This document shows, in pieces, positions 33,604 through 42,546 of a stretch of 59,373 nucleotides of DNA (within the stretch, counting starts at the first letter, position 1; each line of letters opens with the position of its first letter). The notes below the pieces were generated by a model. It ran no database searches. It saw only the letters and a list, made by a program, of their open reading frames with translations, and was not told the origin of the DNA. The position numbers were made by a program, and so were the translations under genes. The stretch covers positions 1-59,373 of the forward strand of contig JADCLI010000037.1 in NCBI GenBank assembly GCA_016803235.1, in the 5' to 3' direction. This DNA comes from Pimelobacter simplex. Its GTDB lineage: Bacteria; Actinomycetota; Actinomycetes; Propionibacteriales; Nocardioidaceae.

Positions 33604-33609
33604 TAGCCT
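33604..33609 (+). promoter_or_regulatory. -10 element of a leaderless rsmA transcript
   Basis: TAGCCT lies 6 bases before ATG 33616. It lets the rsmA-ispE-ABC-F operon be transcribed apart from rpfB. Confidence 0.45.
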
Positions 33610-33615
33610 GACCCC

Positions 33616-34503
33616 ATGCCTGACACCTCCGCGCCGCGGCTGCTGGGCCCGGCGGAGGTGCGGGAGCTCGCAGCGCGGCTGGGCGTGCGCCCGACCAAGC
33701 AGCGGGGCCAGAACTTCGTCATCGACGCCAACACGGTGCGCCGGATCGTCCGCGAGTCCGGCGTCACCGACGGCGAGGTCGTGGTCGAGGTCGGACCGGG
33801 CCTCGGCTCGCTGACCCTGGCCCTGCTCGAGGTCGGCGCCGAGGTGACCGCGGTCGAGATCGACCCGCTGCTCGCCGAGGAGCTGCCGGCCACGATCCGC
33901 ACCTTCGCGCCGGACCAGGCCGAGCGGTTCCGGGTCGTGCTGGCCGACGCGCTCACCCTCGCCGAGGTCCCCGGCCCGCCGCCGCAGGCGCTGGTCGCCA
34001 ACCTGCCCTACAACGTCTCCGTGCCGGTGCTGCTCCACCTGATGGCGCTGCTGCCGTCACTGGAGCACGGGCTGGTCATGGTGCAGTCCGAGGTCGCCGA
34101 CCGGCTGGCCGCGCCCCCGGGGTCGAAGACGTATGGCATCCCCTCGGCGAAGGCGGCCTGGTTCGCCGACGTACGACGGGCCGGTGCGATCGGCCGCAAC
34201 GTCTTCTGGCCCGCGCCCAACGTCGACTCGGGCCTGGTCGCCTGGACCCACCACGCCCCGCCGACCGACGAGGTCACGCGGGAGCAGGTGTTCGCCGTCA
34301 TCGACGCCTCCTTCGCGCAGCGGCGCAAGGCGCTCCGCGGTGCGCTGCGCACCCTGGCCGGCGGCACCGAGCAGGCAGAAGCCGCGCTGCGGACGGCGGG
34401 CATCGACCCGCTGACCCGCGGCGAGGCACTCGGGATCGACGAGTTCGTGGCGATCACGGTCGCCCTCCACGCGACGACCGACGGCCCGAAGGGCGATTCA
34501 TGA
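33616..34503 (+). CDS. rsmA: 16S rRNA dimethyladenosine transferase RsmA (KsgA)
   Basis: RsmA dimethylates A1518 and A1519 at the 3' end of 16S rRNA. The 295-residue product has the N-terminal [10 protein letters not shown] motif, the SAM-binding [20 protein letters not shown], acidic [11 protein letters not shown], the catalytic NLPYNVSVP and a C-terminal helical domain with [14 protein letters not shown]. The TGA overlaps the ispE ATG (ATGA). ATG 33616 is preceded by a leaderless-type -10. Confidence 0.97.
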   Translation: MPDTSAPRLLGPAEVRELAARLGVRPTKQRGQNFVIDANTVRRIVRESGVTDGEVVVEVGPGLGSLTLALLEVGAEVTAVEIDPLLAEELPATIRTFAPDQAERFRVVLADALTLAEVPGPPPQALVANLPYNVSVPVLLHLMALLPSLEHGLVMVQSEVADRLAAPPGSKTYGIPSAKAAWFADVRRAGAIGRNVFWPAPNVDSGLVAWTHHAPPTDEVTREQVFAVIDASFAQRRKALRGALRTLAGGTEQAEAALRTAGIDPLTRGEALGIDEFVAITVALHATTDGPKGDS

Positions 34504-35393
34504 CACAGGTGACGGTCCGCGCACCCGCGAAGATCAACCTCCACCTCGGAGTCGGCGGGCTGCGGCCGGACGGCAAGCACGCCCTCGCGACCGTCTACCA
34601 GGCGGTCGGGCTGTACGACGACGTCACCGTCGTCGAGGCCCAGGACTGGGAGGTCGGGCTGACCGAGCCGGTCGACGGCGTACCCCTCGACGAGGGCAAC
34701 ATCGCCATCCGGGCCGGGCGCGCGCTCGCCGCTCACCACGGGCTGGACCGGGCTGCCCGGATCACCATCGCCAAGGGCATCCCCGTCATGGGCGGGATGG
34801 CCGGCGGCTCCGCCGACGCCGCCGCGACCCTGCTCGCGCTGGACCGGCTGTGGGACCTGCAGACCTCCGACGACGACCTGCTCCGGATCGCCGGCGCCCT
34901 CGGCAGCGACGTGCCGTTCGCGCTGCTCGGTGGCACCGCCCTCGGCACCGGCCACGGCGAGATCGTCACCCCGGTCACCGACACCAGCTCCGTGTGGTGG
35001 GTCGTGGTGCTCTCCGACGAGGGACTCTCCACGCCCGCGGTCTACGGCCACTTCGACGAGCTGTCGCCCGGCGCGCCGGCCGAGCCGCCTGTCCCAGAGG
35101 CCCTGATCGAGGCCCTCGCCGGCGGCTGCCCCCAGGAGATCGGCGACCTGCTCGCCAACGACCTCTGGCCGGCCGCGCGCGACCTGCGTCCCGACCTGGT
35201 CGACGTCGAGGTGCAGCTGCGCAGCATGGCGCCCGATGGGGTCCTGCTCTCCGGCTCCGGCCCGACCCTGCTGGTGTTGCACGAGGACGTCGAGGAGGCG
35301 CGCACCACCGTCGCCGAGCTCACCGCCCAGGGCCACCGGTGCACGCTCGCGCCCGGGCCGGTCGCCGGAGCGCACGTGGTGACCTATGGCTGA
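34500..35393 (+). CDS. ispE: 4-diphosphocytidyl-2-C-methyl-D-erythritol kinase IspE
   Basis: IspE phosphorylates CDP-methylerythritol with ATP in the MEP route to isoprenoids. The 297-residue GHMP kinase has [13 protein letters not shown] at the start, the ATP loop [20 protein letters not shown] (about 97-116), [17 protein letters not shown], and the C-terminal [17 protein letters not shown] 34500 overlaps rsmA by four bases and its end overlaps the ABC-F gene by 8, so the three are one operon, a conserved actinobacterial arrangement. Confidence 0.96.
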   Translation: MTQVTVRAPAKINLHLGVGGLRPDGKHALATVYQAVGLYDDVTVVEAQDWEVGLTEPVDGVPLDEGNIAIRAGRALAAHHGLDRAARITIAKGIPVMGGMAGGSADAAATLLALDRLWDLQTSDDDLLRIAGALGSDVPFALLGGTALGTGHGEIVTPVTDTSSVWWVVVLSDEGLSTPAVYGHFDELSPGAPAEPPVPEALIEALAGGCPQEIGDLLANDLWPAARDLRPDLVDVEVQLRSMAPDGVLLSGSGPTLLVLHEDVEEARTTVAELTAQGHRCTLAPGPVAGAHVVTYG

Positions 35394-37206
35394 GCCGCGT
35401 TCCCTGCTGAACCTGGAGCGGGTCTCCAAGTCGTACGGCATCCGCCCCCTGCTCACCGACGTCTCCCTCGGCATCGGCGCCGGCGAGCGGATCGGCATCG
35501 TCGGTCGCAACGGCGACGGCAAGACGACGCTGCTGCGCATCATGACCGGCAGCGAGGAGCCCGACGAGGGCCGCGTCTCGCGCCAGCGCGGGCTCCTGCT
35601 CGGCGTGCTCTCGCAGCAGGACGACTTCGACGACAGCCACACGGTGCGCGAGGTCGTGCTCCAGGGCAAGGCCGACCACGAGTGGGCCGCCGACGCCCGG
35701 CTGCGCGAGATCGTCGACGTGCTCTTGGCCGGCGTCGACCTCGACCGCGCCGTCCACGGCCTGTCCGGTGGCGAGCGCCGCCGTTGCGCCCTGGCCGGGC
35801 TGCTGCTCGGCGACCACGACCTGATCGTGCTGGACGAGCCCACCAACCACCTCGACGTCGAGGCGGTCGCCTGGCTCGCCGCGCACCTCGCTGCCCGCTC
35901 GTCCGCGCTCGTCGTCGTCACCCACGACCGCTGGTTCCTCGATGCGGTGTGCCAGCAGACGTGGGAGGTCCACGACGGCGTCGTGGACCTCTACGAGGGC
36001 GGGTACGCCGCCTTCGTGCTCGCCAAGGCCGAGCGCCAGCGGCAGGCGGCCGCCTCCGAGCAGCGCCGGCAGAACCTGGTCCGCAAGGAGCTCGCCTGGC
36101 TGCGGCGCGGCGCCCCCGCCCGCACCTCCAAGCCGAAGTTCCGCATCGACGCCGCCAACGCCCTCATCGAGGACGTCCCCCCGCCGCGCGACCGGCTCGA
36201 GCTGCAGCGCTTCGCCACCCAGCGGCTCGGCAAGGACGTCATCGACGTCGAGGACGTCGACTTCTCCCGCGGCACCCGCCAGCTGCTCTCGCACGCCACC
36301 TGGCGGCTGGGCCCCGGCGACCGCGTGGGCCTGGTCGGGGTCAACGGCGCCGGCAAGACCTCGGTGCTCTCCCTGCTCTCCGGCGAGGCGGCGCCCTCGG
36401 TCGGCAAGGTCCGCCACGGCCGTACCGTCGCCCTCCAGCACCTGTCCCAGAACGTCGAGTTCGACGACCCCGAGGCCCGCGTCCTGGCCACCGTCGAGTC
36501 GATCCGCCGGGTCACCCGCACGGCGGACGGCGAGATCTCCGCGACCTCGATGCTCGAGCGCTTCGGGTTCACCGGCGACCGGCTCACCGCCCGCATCGGC
36601 GATCTCTCCGGCGGCGAGCGCCGGCGCTTCCAGCTGCTCCGGCTGCTGCTCACCGAGCCGAACGTGCTGCTCCTCGACGAGCCCACCAACGACCTCGACA
36701 TCGAGACCCTCAACGTGCTCGAGGACTTCCTCGACGGCTGGCCCGGCACCCTGGTCGTGGTCTCCCACGACCGGTACTTCCTCGAGCGGGTCACCGACTC
36801 GGTCTGGGCCCTGCTCGGCGACGGCCAGATCTCGATGCTGCCGCGCGGCGTCGACGAGTACCTCGAGCGTCGTGCCCGGGCCATGCACCTCGATGTCACG
36901 GCGCCGCCCGTTGCTCCTGCCGCTGCCTTTGCCCCTGCCGCTGGTCCTGCCCAGGCTGCGGAGCCGGTCGCGACCAAGGCCAAGCCGGGGTCGGCCGAGG
37001 AGCGCGCCGCGAGGAAGACCGTCGCCCGCCTCGACAAGGTCCTCGAACGGCTCTCCGCCCGCGAGGCGGAGCTGACCGCCGACCTCGCCGCCCACGCCAC
37101 CGACCCCGAGCGGCTGACCGAGATCGGAATGGAGCTCACCGCGCTGCAGGAGGAGAAGGACGCCGCCGAGCTGGAGTGGCTCGAGGCCGCGGAGCTCCTC
37201 GAGTAG
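35386..37206 (+). CDS. ABC-F family ATPase with C-terminal coiled coil
   Basis: ABC-F proteins act on ribosomes as soluble tandem ATPases. The 606-residue product has two nucleotide-binding domains with Walker A GRNGDGKTT (40-48) and GVNGAGKTS, signatures LSGGERRRCALAG and LSGGERRRFQLLR, Walker B LIVLDEPTNHLDVEA and VLLLDEPTNDLDIET, the linker between them and a C-terminal helical coiled-coil (about 535-606), the layout of Uup-type members. There are no membrane helices. ATG 35386 overlaps ispE by 8 bases. A role in translation is likely; antibiotic resistance cannot be inferred. Confidence 0.94.
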   Translation: MAEPRSLLNLERVSKSYGIRPLLTDVSLGIGAGERIGIVGRNGDGKTTLLRIMTGSEEPDEGRVSRQRGLLLGVLSQQDDFDDSHTVREVVLQGKADHEWAADARLREIVDVLLAGVDLDRAVHGLSGGERRRCALAGLLLGDHDLIVLDEPTNHLDVEAVAWLAAHLAARSSALVVVTHDRWFLDAVCQQTWEVHDGVVDLYEGGYAAFVLAKAERQRQAAASEQRRQNLVRKELAWLRRGAPARTSKPKFRIDAANALIEDVPPPRDRLELQRFATQRLGKDVIDVEDVDFSRGTRQLLSHATWRLGPGDRVGLVGVNGAGKTSVLSLLSGEAAPSVGKVRHGRTVALQHLSQNVEFDDPEARVLATVESIRRVTRTADGEISATSMLERFGFTGDRLTARIGDLSGGERRRFQLLRLLLTEPNVLLLDEPTNDLDIETLNVLEDFLDGWPGTLVVVSHDRYFLERVTDSVWALLGDGQISMLPRGVDEYLERRARAMHLDVTAPPVAPAAAFAPAAGPAQAAEPVATKAKPGSAEERAARKTVARLDKVLERLSAREAELTADLAAHATDPERLTEIGMELTALQEEKDAAELEWLEAAELLE

Positions 37207-37243
37207 GTCGCCGGTCCGCGCGCACGAGCCGGCGCCGGCGGCG

Positions 37244-37732
37244 TCAGCCCGCGAAGGGGACCAGCAGCCGCCGGAGCAGGCCCGCCAGCGTGGTCTGGTC
37301 GTCCGTCGACAGGTTGGTCAGCAGCTCCCGCTCGGCATCGAGGAGGGCGGCGAAGGCACCGTCGACGGCGTCCTTGCCCTCGGGGGTCAGCCGCACCAGC
37401 ACCCCCCGACGGTCGGTCGGGTCGGGGTGCCGCTCGACCAGGCCGCGGGTGGCGAGCCGGTCGACCCGGTTCGTCATGGTCCCGCTCGTCACGAGCGTCT
37501 CCCGCAACAGCCGGCCGGGGGAGAGCTCGTACGGCTCGCCCGCGCGCCGCAGCGCGGCCAGCACGTCGAACTCCCAGGACTCGATGTCATGGGTGGTGAA
37601 CGCGTGCCGCCGAGCCCGGTCGACGTGGTGGGCCAGCCGCGAGATCCGGCTGAACACCGACACCGGGCCGAGGTCGAGGTCGCTGCGCTCGCGCGCCCAC
37701 GCCTCGATCAGCTCGTCCACCTCGTCCCGCAT
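37244..37732 (-). CDS. MarR-family transcriptional regulator
   Basis: A winged-helix dimeric repressor. The 162-residue product has the MarR pattern: helices up to WEFDVLAALRRAG, recognition region LSPGRLLRETLVTSGTMTNR with VDRLATRGLVERHPDPTDRR, the wing GVLVRLTPEGKDAVDG and a C-terminal dimer helix. ATG 37732 follows a TAGGGT box by 6 bases (37739-37744), so it is leaderless. It is divergent from the hydrolase-methyltransferase pair and shares with it the palindrome at 37760-37775, so it probably represses both. The ligand is unknown. Confidence 0.92.
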   Translation of the reverse strand: MRDEVDELIEAWARERSDLDLGPVSVFSRISRLAHHVDRARRHAFTTHDIESWEFDVLAALRRAGEPYELSPGRLLRETLVTSGTMTNRVDRLATRGLVERHPDPTDRRGVLVRLTPEGKDAVDGAFAALLDAERELLTNLSTDDQTTLAGLLRRLLVPFAG

Positions 37733-37738
37733 GACGTC

Positions 37739-37744
37739 ACCCTA
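37739..37744 (-). promoter_or_regulatory. -10 element of leaderless marR-type gene
   Basis: TAGGGT on the minus strand, 6 bases before ATG 37732. No good -35 is seen at 17 bases; the operator palindrome lies just upstream. Confidence 0.4.
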
Positions 37745-37759
37745 TCCGACCTGTCGAGA

Positions 37760-37775
37760 ATCTTGATATCAAGAT
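37760..37775. promoter_or_regulatory. MarR operator palindrome overlapping the hydrolase promoter
   Basis: ATCTTGATATCAAGAT is a perfect 16-bp palindrome of the type bound by many actinobacterial MarR proteins. Its TTGATA (37763-37768) stands 17 bases before TAGGGT (37786-37791), which is 6 bases before the hydrolase GTG: a near-ideal -35/-10 pair. Binding would cover the -35 of the hydrolase promoter and the region just upstream of the MarR gene's own -10. Confidence 0.8.
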
Positions 37776-37797
37776 AAACCGAGCGTAGGGTCGGCCC

Positions 37798-38700
37798 GTG
37801 GAATCCTGCTCCGCTGACCTCGGCCCGGTCGCCCTCACCAGCCTGGTCTGGGGCGACCTCGATGATCGGGACCGGCCGCTGGCCGTCCTCCTCCACGGCT
37901 TCCCCGACACCGCCCACACCTGGCGGCACCTCGGCCCCGCCCTCGCCGGCGCGGGCTACCGCGTCGTCGCTCCCTTCACCCGCGGCTACGCCCCGAGCGG
38001 GATCCCCGCGGACGGCAGCTACCACGTCCCTGCCCTCATGTACGACGCGCTCGCGCTGCACCGCGCCCACGCCGGCGACGGCCGCGCGGTGCTCGTCGGG
38101 CACGACTGGGGTGCCCTCACCGCCAACGGGATCGCGGCCTCGCCGGCCAACCCGTTCGGTGCGATCGTGTCGCTGTCCGTCCCTCCTCTGTCCGTGATGA
38201 ACCCACGCCGCGACGACCTCGCGCGCTGGCTGCGCATCCTCCCGCGCCAAGCCGGGTTGAGCTGGTACACGCTGTTCAACCAGCTGCCCCGGCTGCCCGA
38301 GCAGCGCTTCGACGCGCTCGTCGCCCACCTGTGGCGGCGCTGGTCGCCCGGCCACGACGCGACCGAGGACCTGGCGCACCTGGCGGCCGCCGTGCCCGAC
38401 GAGGCCCACAAGGCGGCCGCGATCGGCTACTACCGCGCACAGCGGCGGCCGCGCCAGACCCCGGCGCGGTACCGGTCGCTGGCGCACGACTGGACCCGCG
38501 AGCCCCGGGTGCCGCTGCTGTACCTGCACGGAGCCGACGACGGCTGCCTCGACGTGCGCTGGGCCGGACGGATCGGCGACCGGCTGCCGGCCGGCAGTCG
38601 CGTGGCCGTCGTGGACGGCGCGGGGCACTTCCTGCAGCTCGAGCGTCCGGACGTCGTCAACGCGCGGATCCTCGACCACCTGCAAGGAGCGCACCCATGA
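37798..38700 (+). CDS. Alpha/beta hydrolase under MarR control
   Basis: The 300-residue product has HGFPDTAHTWRHL (oxyanion), GHDWGALTA (Asp nucleophile about residue 102), a helical cap (about 135-215), and LHGADDGCLD and DGAGHFLQLERP for acid and His. The Asp nucleophile again points to an epoxide-hydrolase-like activity. GTG 37798 comes 6 bases after TAGGGT, so it is leaderless. It overlaps the methyltransferase by four bases (ATGA). The operator upstream implies that its substrate, or a related toxic compound, is sensed by MarR. Confidence 0.88.
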   Translation: MESCSADLGPVALTSLVWGDLDDRDRPLAVLLHGFPDTAHTWRHLGPALAGAGYRVVAPFTRGYAPSGIPADGSYHVPALMYDALALHRAHAGDGRAVLVGHDWGALTANGIAASPANPFGAIVSLSVPPLSVMNPRRDDLARWLRILPRQAGLSWYTLFNQLPRLPEQRFDALVAHLWRRWSPGHDATEDLAHLAAAVPDEAHKAAAIGYYRAQRRPRQTPARYRSLAHDWTREPRVPLLYLHGADDGCLDVRWAGRIGDRLPAGSRVAVVDGAGHFLQLERPDVVNARILDHLQGAHP

Positions 38701-39488
38701 GCCTGGCCTGGGACCCCGAGCGCTACCTGGCCTACGCGGACGAGCGCGGGCGCCCGTTCCTCGACCTCGTCGGCCGGATCGCGGCCGTGGACCCCCAGGT
38801 CGTGGTCGACCTCGGTTGTGGACCTGGCAATCTCACCTCCCTTCTCGCTGATCGCTGGCCGGCGGCGGCGATCACCGGTGTCGACTCCAGTGATGCGATG
38901 ATCCGCGCCGCCTCCGACAGTTCCGCCGCAGAGCGGGTCGTCTTCCACAGGGCCGACCTCCGGGACTGGTTGGCGACCGTCGGACCCGGGCGTGTCGACG
39001 TCCTCGTCTCCAATGCCACGCTGCAGTGGCTGCCCGAGCACCTCGACCTCGTGCCGGCGCTCGTCGGCGCCGTGAAGCCGGGTGGCTGGCTGGCCTTCCA
39101 GGTCCCCGGCAACCACGACCAGCCCAGCCACACCCTGCGCGCGGAGCTCGCCGCCCAGGCGCCGTACGCCGCCCACACGGCCGGTGTCGCCGCCCCGCAC
39201 GCCCACGACGCAACGACCTACCTGCGTGCGCTCCAGGCGCTCGGCTGCGAGGTGGATGCCTGGGAGACGACCTACCTCCACGTGCTCGTCGGCGAGGACC
39301 CGGTCTTCACCTGGGTCTCGGGGACCGGGGCCCGGCCGACGCTGCAGGCGCTCCCCGACGACCTGCGGCCCGCGTTCGAGGACGAGCTCAAGGCGCGGCT
39401 GCGGCGTGCCTATCCCGACGACGGGCGCGGAGTCGTGCTTCCCTTCCGCCGGGTGTTCGTCGTCGCGCGGACGTCCGTGCGCGACTGA
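38697..39488 (+). CDS. tam: Trans-aconitate 2-methyltransferase-like SAM methyltransferase
   Basis: Tam methylates trans-aconitate, a spontaneous by-product that inhibits aconitase. The 263-residue product starts WDPERYLAYADERGRPFLDL and has VVDLGCGPGNLTSLLADRWP (SAM motif I), GVDSSDAMI, SNATLQWLPEHLDLVPALV, GGWLAFQVPGNHDQPSH and a C-terminal LPFRRVFVVART, all close to Tam. ATG 38697 overlaps the hydrolase stop. Its last 79 bases overlap the converging EamA gene, so one 3' end may be shorter in function. Confidence 0.88.
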   Translation: MSLAWDPERYLAYADERGRPFLDLVGRIAAVDPQVVVDLGCGPGNLTSLLADRWPAAAITGVDSSDAMIRAASDSSAAERVVFHRADLRDWLATVGPGRVDVLVSNATLQWLPEHLDLVPALVGAVKPGGWLAFQVPGNHDQPSHTLRAELAAQAPYAAHTAGVAAPHAHDATTYLRALQALGCEVDAWETTYLHVLVGEDPVFTWVSGTGARPTLQALPDDLRPAFEDELKARLRRAYPDDGRGVVLPFRRVFVVARTSVRD

Positions 39489-40399
39489 GGGTGCGGCGTC
39501 GCTCGTCCTCCTCGGCCGGGTCGTCGTCGCTGCACCAGGGCGATCGACGACAGGACGAGGAGGCCCCCGGCGAGCTGGAGCGGCGCGAGCGACTCGCCGA
39601 GCACCACGGTCGCGAGGGTGACGGTGGCGACGGGCTCGAACATGGACAGGATCGCCGCCGTCGACGGCCCGACCCGCCGCAGCCCCGCGAAGAACGCGGT
39701 GGAGGCGACGACGGTGGACACCACCGCGACGCAGGCGATCCAGAACCATCCGGCTGCGGTGAAGCCGAGGTCGACGCCACCGGTGACCGCGGCGCGCACG
39801 GCGTGGGTCAGCGCGGCACCGGTCATGACCACCGCCGTCAGCGTGAGCGGCGGCAGCTGCCGGACCGTCGTGTCGCCGACGAGGATGTAGACGCTGTAGG
39901 TGAGCGCCGCGCCGAAGGCGTACGTCACACCGAGGACGTCGAACCTCACGCCGCCCGCACCGAGCAGGACCAGCAGCGTCCCCGCCGAGGCGACGGCGAG
40001 CGCCACCAGCCGGGGGAGGGTGGCTCGCTCCCGGCCGAGCAGGATGGCGGCGATCGTCACGATCGTGGGGAAGGTGTAGAGGACCAGGGCCACGAGCGAG
40101 GCGTCGATCCGCTCCAGGGCCGCGAAGTAGAGGGTCGCCTGCGTCGCGTAGCCGAGCGCGCCGAGGGCGAGCGCGACCACCACCAGGCGGGTCCGGCTCC
40201 CCGTGGCGGGCGTCGGCACGGCGGGCCGGCCGGAGCGTGCCGCGAGCGTCGTCACCAGCGAGCACAGGAGGACGGCGGCGAGGACGAACCGGACGAGCAC
40301 CAGTGCCTGGGGCGTGACCCCCTCGCCGTAGGCGAGCTTGCCGAAGACGGCCATCGCACCGAAGGCCGTGGCCGACACCAGCACGAGCAGCACTCCCAT
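39410..40399 (-). CDS. EamA/DMT-family transporter
   Basis: The 329-residue product has ten hydrophobic helices in two repeated EamA halves (first about 1-140, second about 150-290), as in drug/metabolite exporters, followed by a basic, disordered C-terminal tail of about 40 residues that runs into the antisense end of tam. ATG 40399 was taken; the protein begins directly with helix 1 (VLLVLVSATAFGAMAVFGKL). Divergent from a LysR regulator with a typical operator between them, so its exported compound is probably the LysR ligand or a relative. Confidence 0.87.
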   Translation of the reverse strand: MGVLLVLVSATAFGAMAVFGKLAYGEGVTPQALVLVRFVLAAVLLCSLVTTLAARSGRPAVPTPATGSRTRLVVVALALGALGYATQATLYFAALERIDASLVALVLYTFPTIVTIAAILLGRERATLPRLVALAVASAGTLLVLLGAGGVRFDVLGVTYAFGAALTYSVYILVGDTTVRQLPPLTLTAVVMTGAALTHAVRAAVTGGVDLGFTAAGWFWIACVAVVSTVVASTAFFAGLRRVGPSTAAILSMFEPVATVTLATVVLGESLAPLQLAGGLLVLSSIALVQRRRPGRGGRATPHPQSRTDVRATTNTRRKGSTTPRPSSG

Positions 40400-40441
40400 G
40401 CCGGCAGCCTGCCGGGAGAGGTCCCGTCAGGTCCAGTGACC

Positions 40442-40457
40442 ATTCATAGCCCTGAAT
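40442..40457. promoter_or_regulatory. LysR-type operator ATTCA-N6-TGAAT
   Basis: An inverted repeat of the classical T-N11-A LysR form, centred in the 73-base gap between the EamA exporter and the LysR gene and ending 3 bases before the LysR -10. Confidence 0.7.
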
Positions 40458-40460
40458 GAT

Positions 40461-40466
40461 TAGGTT
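40461..40466 (+). promoter_or_regulatory. -10 element of the leaderless LysR gene
   Basis: TAGGTT lies 6 bases before ATG 40473. The LysR operator overlaps its upstream side, consistent with autorepression. Confidence 0.45.
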
Positions 40467-40472
40467 CTCTTC

Positions 40473-41393
40473 ATGGTCGACTGGGATCTCGGACGCCTGC
40501 GGGTGCTGCACGAGCTCGCGGAGCGCCGCACGCTCGGGGCCGTCGCAGCCGCGTTGGGGTACACCCCGTCAGCGATCTCGCAACAGCTGGCCACGCTCGA
40601 GCGCGAGGTCGGGCAACCGCTGACCGAGAAGGCCGGACGCGGTGTGCGCCTCACCGAGGCCGGGCGCATCCTGGCCGAGCGCGCCGGCGTCCTGCTCGCC
40701 GGGGCGGAGGCAGCGGCGGCCGAGCTGGCGTCGCTGAGCGGCGAGGTGCGGGGAACGGTGCGTGCCGGGGGACTTCAGTCGGCGACCCGCCACCTGCTGA
40801 TCCCGGTCCTCGAGCAGCTGCAACGGGAGCAGGACGGCCTCCGGCTCGAGCTCACCGACCTCGAGCTGGAGCAGGCGCTCCCCGAGCTGCGCCTGGGCAG
40901 CCTCGACCTCGTCATCAGCGACGAGTACGACGGCCACCCGCGCCCGCGCCCCGCGGCCCTGCGCTACGAGGTGATCCACGACGAGCCGCTGCGACTGGTG
41001 CTCCCCGCGGACCACCCCCGCGCCGCGGGCGGTGGTCCCGTTCCGCTGGAGCTGTTGCGGGAGGACGTCTGGGTCGCCGCGGCGGCAGGCACGGGCCACC
41101 ATGCCTCCGTCGTGGCGACCTGCCGGGCCGTCGGTGGTTTCGACCCCGACCTGCGCCACCGGTCCAACGACGCCGATGTCCAGGTCGAGCTCGTCCGCTC
41201 GGCAGGCGCCGTCGCCCTGATGCCCGTGCTGGCGCTGCCCGCCGCGGATCCGGCGCTGGCGGTCCGCGACGTCGCCGGGGCGGCAGTGCGGCGCAGGCTG
41301 GTGCTGCTGACCCGCGACGCGCCACCCGGGCCGGCGCTGGCGGCGGTCCTCGCTGCGCTCGCGGAGCGGGCGCGCCGCCTCGCGCGGGCGTGA
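40473..41393 (+). CDS. LysR-family transcriptional regulator
   Basis: The 306-residue product has an N-terminal winged helix (residues 1-60: LRVLHELAERRTLGAVAAAL, TPSAISQQLATLEREVGQPL, RGVRLTEAGRILAERA) and a LysR substrate-binding domain of two lobes (about 90-300; LRLGSLDLVISDEYD, RLVLPADHPRA). Divergent from the EamA exporter, its likely target. The gene is followed by a strong hairpin. Confidence 0.93.
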   Translation: MVDWDLGRLRVLHELAERRTLGAVAAALGYTPSAISQQLATLEREVGQPLTEKAGRGVRLTEAGRILAERAGVLLAGAEAAAAELASLSGEVRGTVRAGGLQSATRHLLIPVLEQLQREQDGLRLELTDLELEQALPELRLGSLDLVISDEYDGHPRPRPAALRYEVIHDEPLRLVLPADHPRAAGGGPVPLELLREDVWVAAAAGTGHHASVVATCRAVGGFDPDLRHRSNDADVQVELVRSAGAVALMPVLALPAADPALAVRDVAGAAVRRRLVLLTRDAPPGPALAAVLAALAERARRLARA

Positions 41394-41412
41394 GGGATCC
41401 AGGAAAGCCAGC

Positions 41413-41447
41413 CGCCGGGATTCCCCTCCCTCCGGGGAACCCCGGCG
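41413..41447 (+). terminator. Hairpin terminator after the LysR gene
   Basis: Arms 41413-41426 and 41434-41447 pair in 13 of 14 positions around a 7-base loop, 20 bases after the LysR stop. The remaining 150 bases up to the next gene hold nothing recognised. Confidence 0.7.
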
Positions 41448-41601
41448 ACTGGTGCTCCCACCGTGGTTGTGGTCGGAGCCGAGGCGACTGCACTCCCTGT
41501 CCGGGTCGTCGAGCCCGCAGCACCCCCCAGATGCTTCGGACCCTCGTCGTCCGCCCCGCCCCCCAGCCGGATCGGATCGACGCCGCAGCCGCCTCGGCTG
41601 C

Positions 41602-42471
41602 TCAGGGGGCGGCCCGCCCGTCCGGGTAGCGGTACCGCCGGGTCGCAGGGCGCGCCCGCGGTCGGCCGGTGGCGCCGTGATGGCGGTCGCGGCACAGGTC
41701 GACGATGGTCGTGACGACGGCCGCCGCGTGGGTCGTGCCGACCTGCTGCGCGAGGTCGATCAGCCGGTCGACGTACGGCGACCAGGGGTCCGCGATGATC
41801 ATCGCGACGTGGTGGCGCCACTCGTTGATGGTTCCGTGCACCGCGATGTCGACGAACTCCTCGACGGAGTCGAGCGTCGGGACCGTCCAGGCCCGGTCGA
41901 TGCCCTGCACGAGCAGCGTGTGCGCGGCCCGCAGGCACGCGTCGTCGAGGGTCCCGCTGCGGGAGGTGGTGCGCGGGTCGGACGCCAGGCGCCGCGCGAG
42001 GCCGGGGACGAGCATGCGCCTCAGGGCGGCCGTGGTCACCGGGAGGCGGGAGTCGGTCTCGAGCGCCGTGCCGTAGCGGTGCTGCAGCCGGGCCAGCCGG
42101 TCGTGCCCCAGCTCGTCGGCGAGCGCGGCCAGCGCGGCGTGGTCGTCGACGTCGCCGAACAGCGCGAGCCCGACCAGGTTGGCCGTGGCGGCGCACGCCG
42201 GGAGCGTGTGGGTGATGTCCTCGTGCTCCTCGACCAGCGCGATCAGCCGGGCCCAGACGTCGAGGTCGCGGCTCGCCACGAACCCGGTCCGGGCGAGGGC
42301 GTCGTCGATGACGTCGAGGAAGAGCTCCTCGTGCGGCAGGCCGGCCGCCCGGCGTACCCGCACGTGGGACTGCAGGATCGCGGCCCTGCGGGCGAGCGAG
42401 CGCGGGCGCAGCGCGACGACCGGCGGCAGCGGACGAGGTCCGCGCGCGGTGGTCGAGCGCGTCGTGCTCAT
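41602..42471 (-). CDS. Protein of unknown function
   Basis: No family was recognised. The 289-residue product is mostly helical, without signal or membrane segments, basic at both ends (opening with Ser/Thr/Arg, ending in an Arg/Pro-rich stretch). Regions that look structured include ELFLDVIDDALARTGFVASR, ARLIALVEEHEDITHT, ANLVGLALFGDVDDHAAL and VEEFVDIAVHGTINEWRHHV. ATG 42471 has GGAGAG 2-3 bases upstream, close for a Shine-Dalgarno. Divergent from the sigma/anti-sigma fusion gene, 200 bases apart; a functional link is possible. Confidence 0.65.
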   Translation of the reverse strand: MSTTRSTTARGPRPLPPVVALRPRSLARRAAILQSHVRVRRAAGLPHEELFLDVIDDALARTGFVASRDLDVWARLIALVEEHEDITHTLPACAATANLVGLALFGDVDDHAALAALADELGHDRLARLQHRYGTALETDSRLPVTTAALRRMLVPGLARRLASDPRTTSRSGTLDDACLRAAHTLLVQGIDRAWTVPTLDSVEEFVDIAVHGTINEWRHHVAMIIADPWSPYVDRLIDLAQQVGTTHAAAVVTTIVDLCRDRHHGATGRPRARPATRRYRYPDGRAAP

Positions 42472-42546
42472 CTCTCTCCGATCGGTCGGTGCGACCCCTG
42501 CGGGCTGTCACCGAACTGGACGGAGCGCGGACCGGAACATCACGCG

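Noticed and set aside
37228..37239. GCCGGCGCCGGC palindrome between the ABC-F and MarR genes as terminator
   Set aside because: It is only 12 bp with no loop; after allowing a loop the stem is too short to be convincing.
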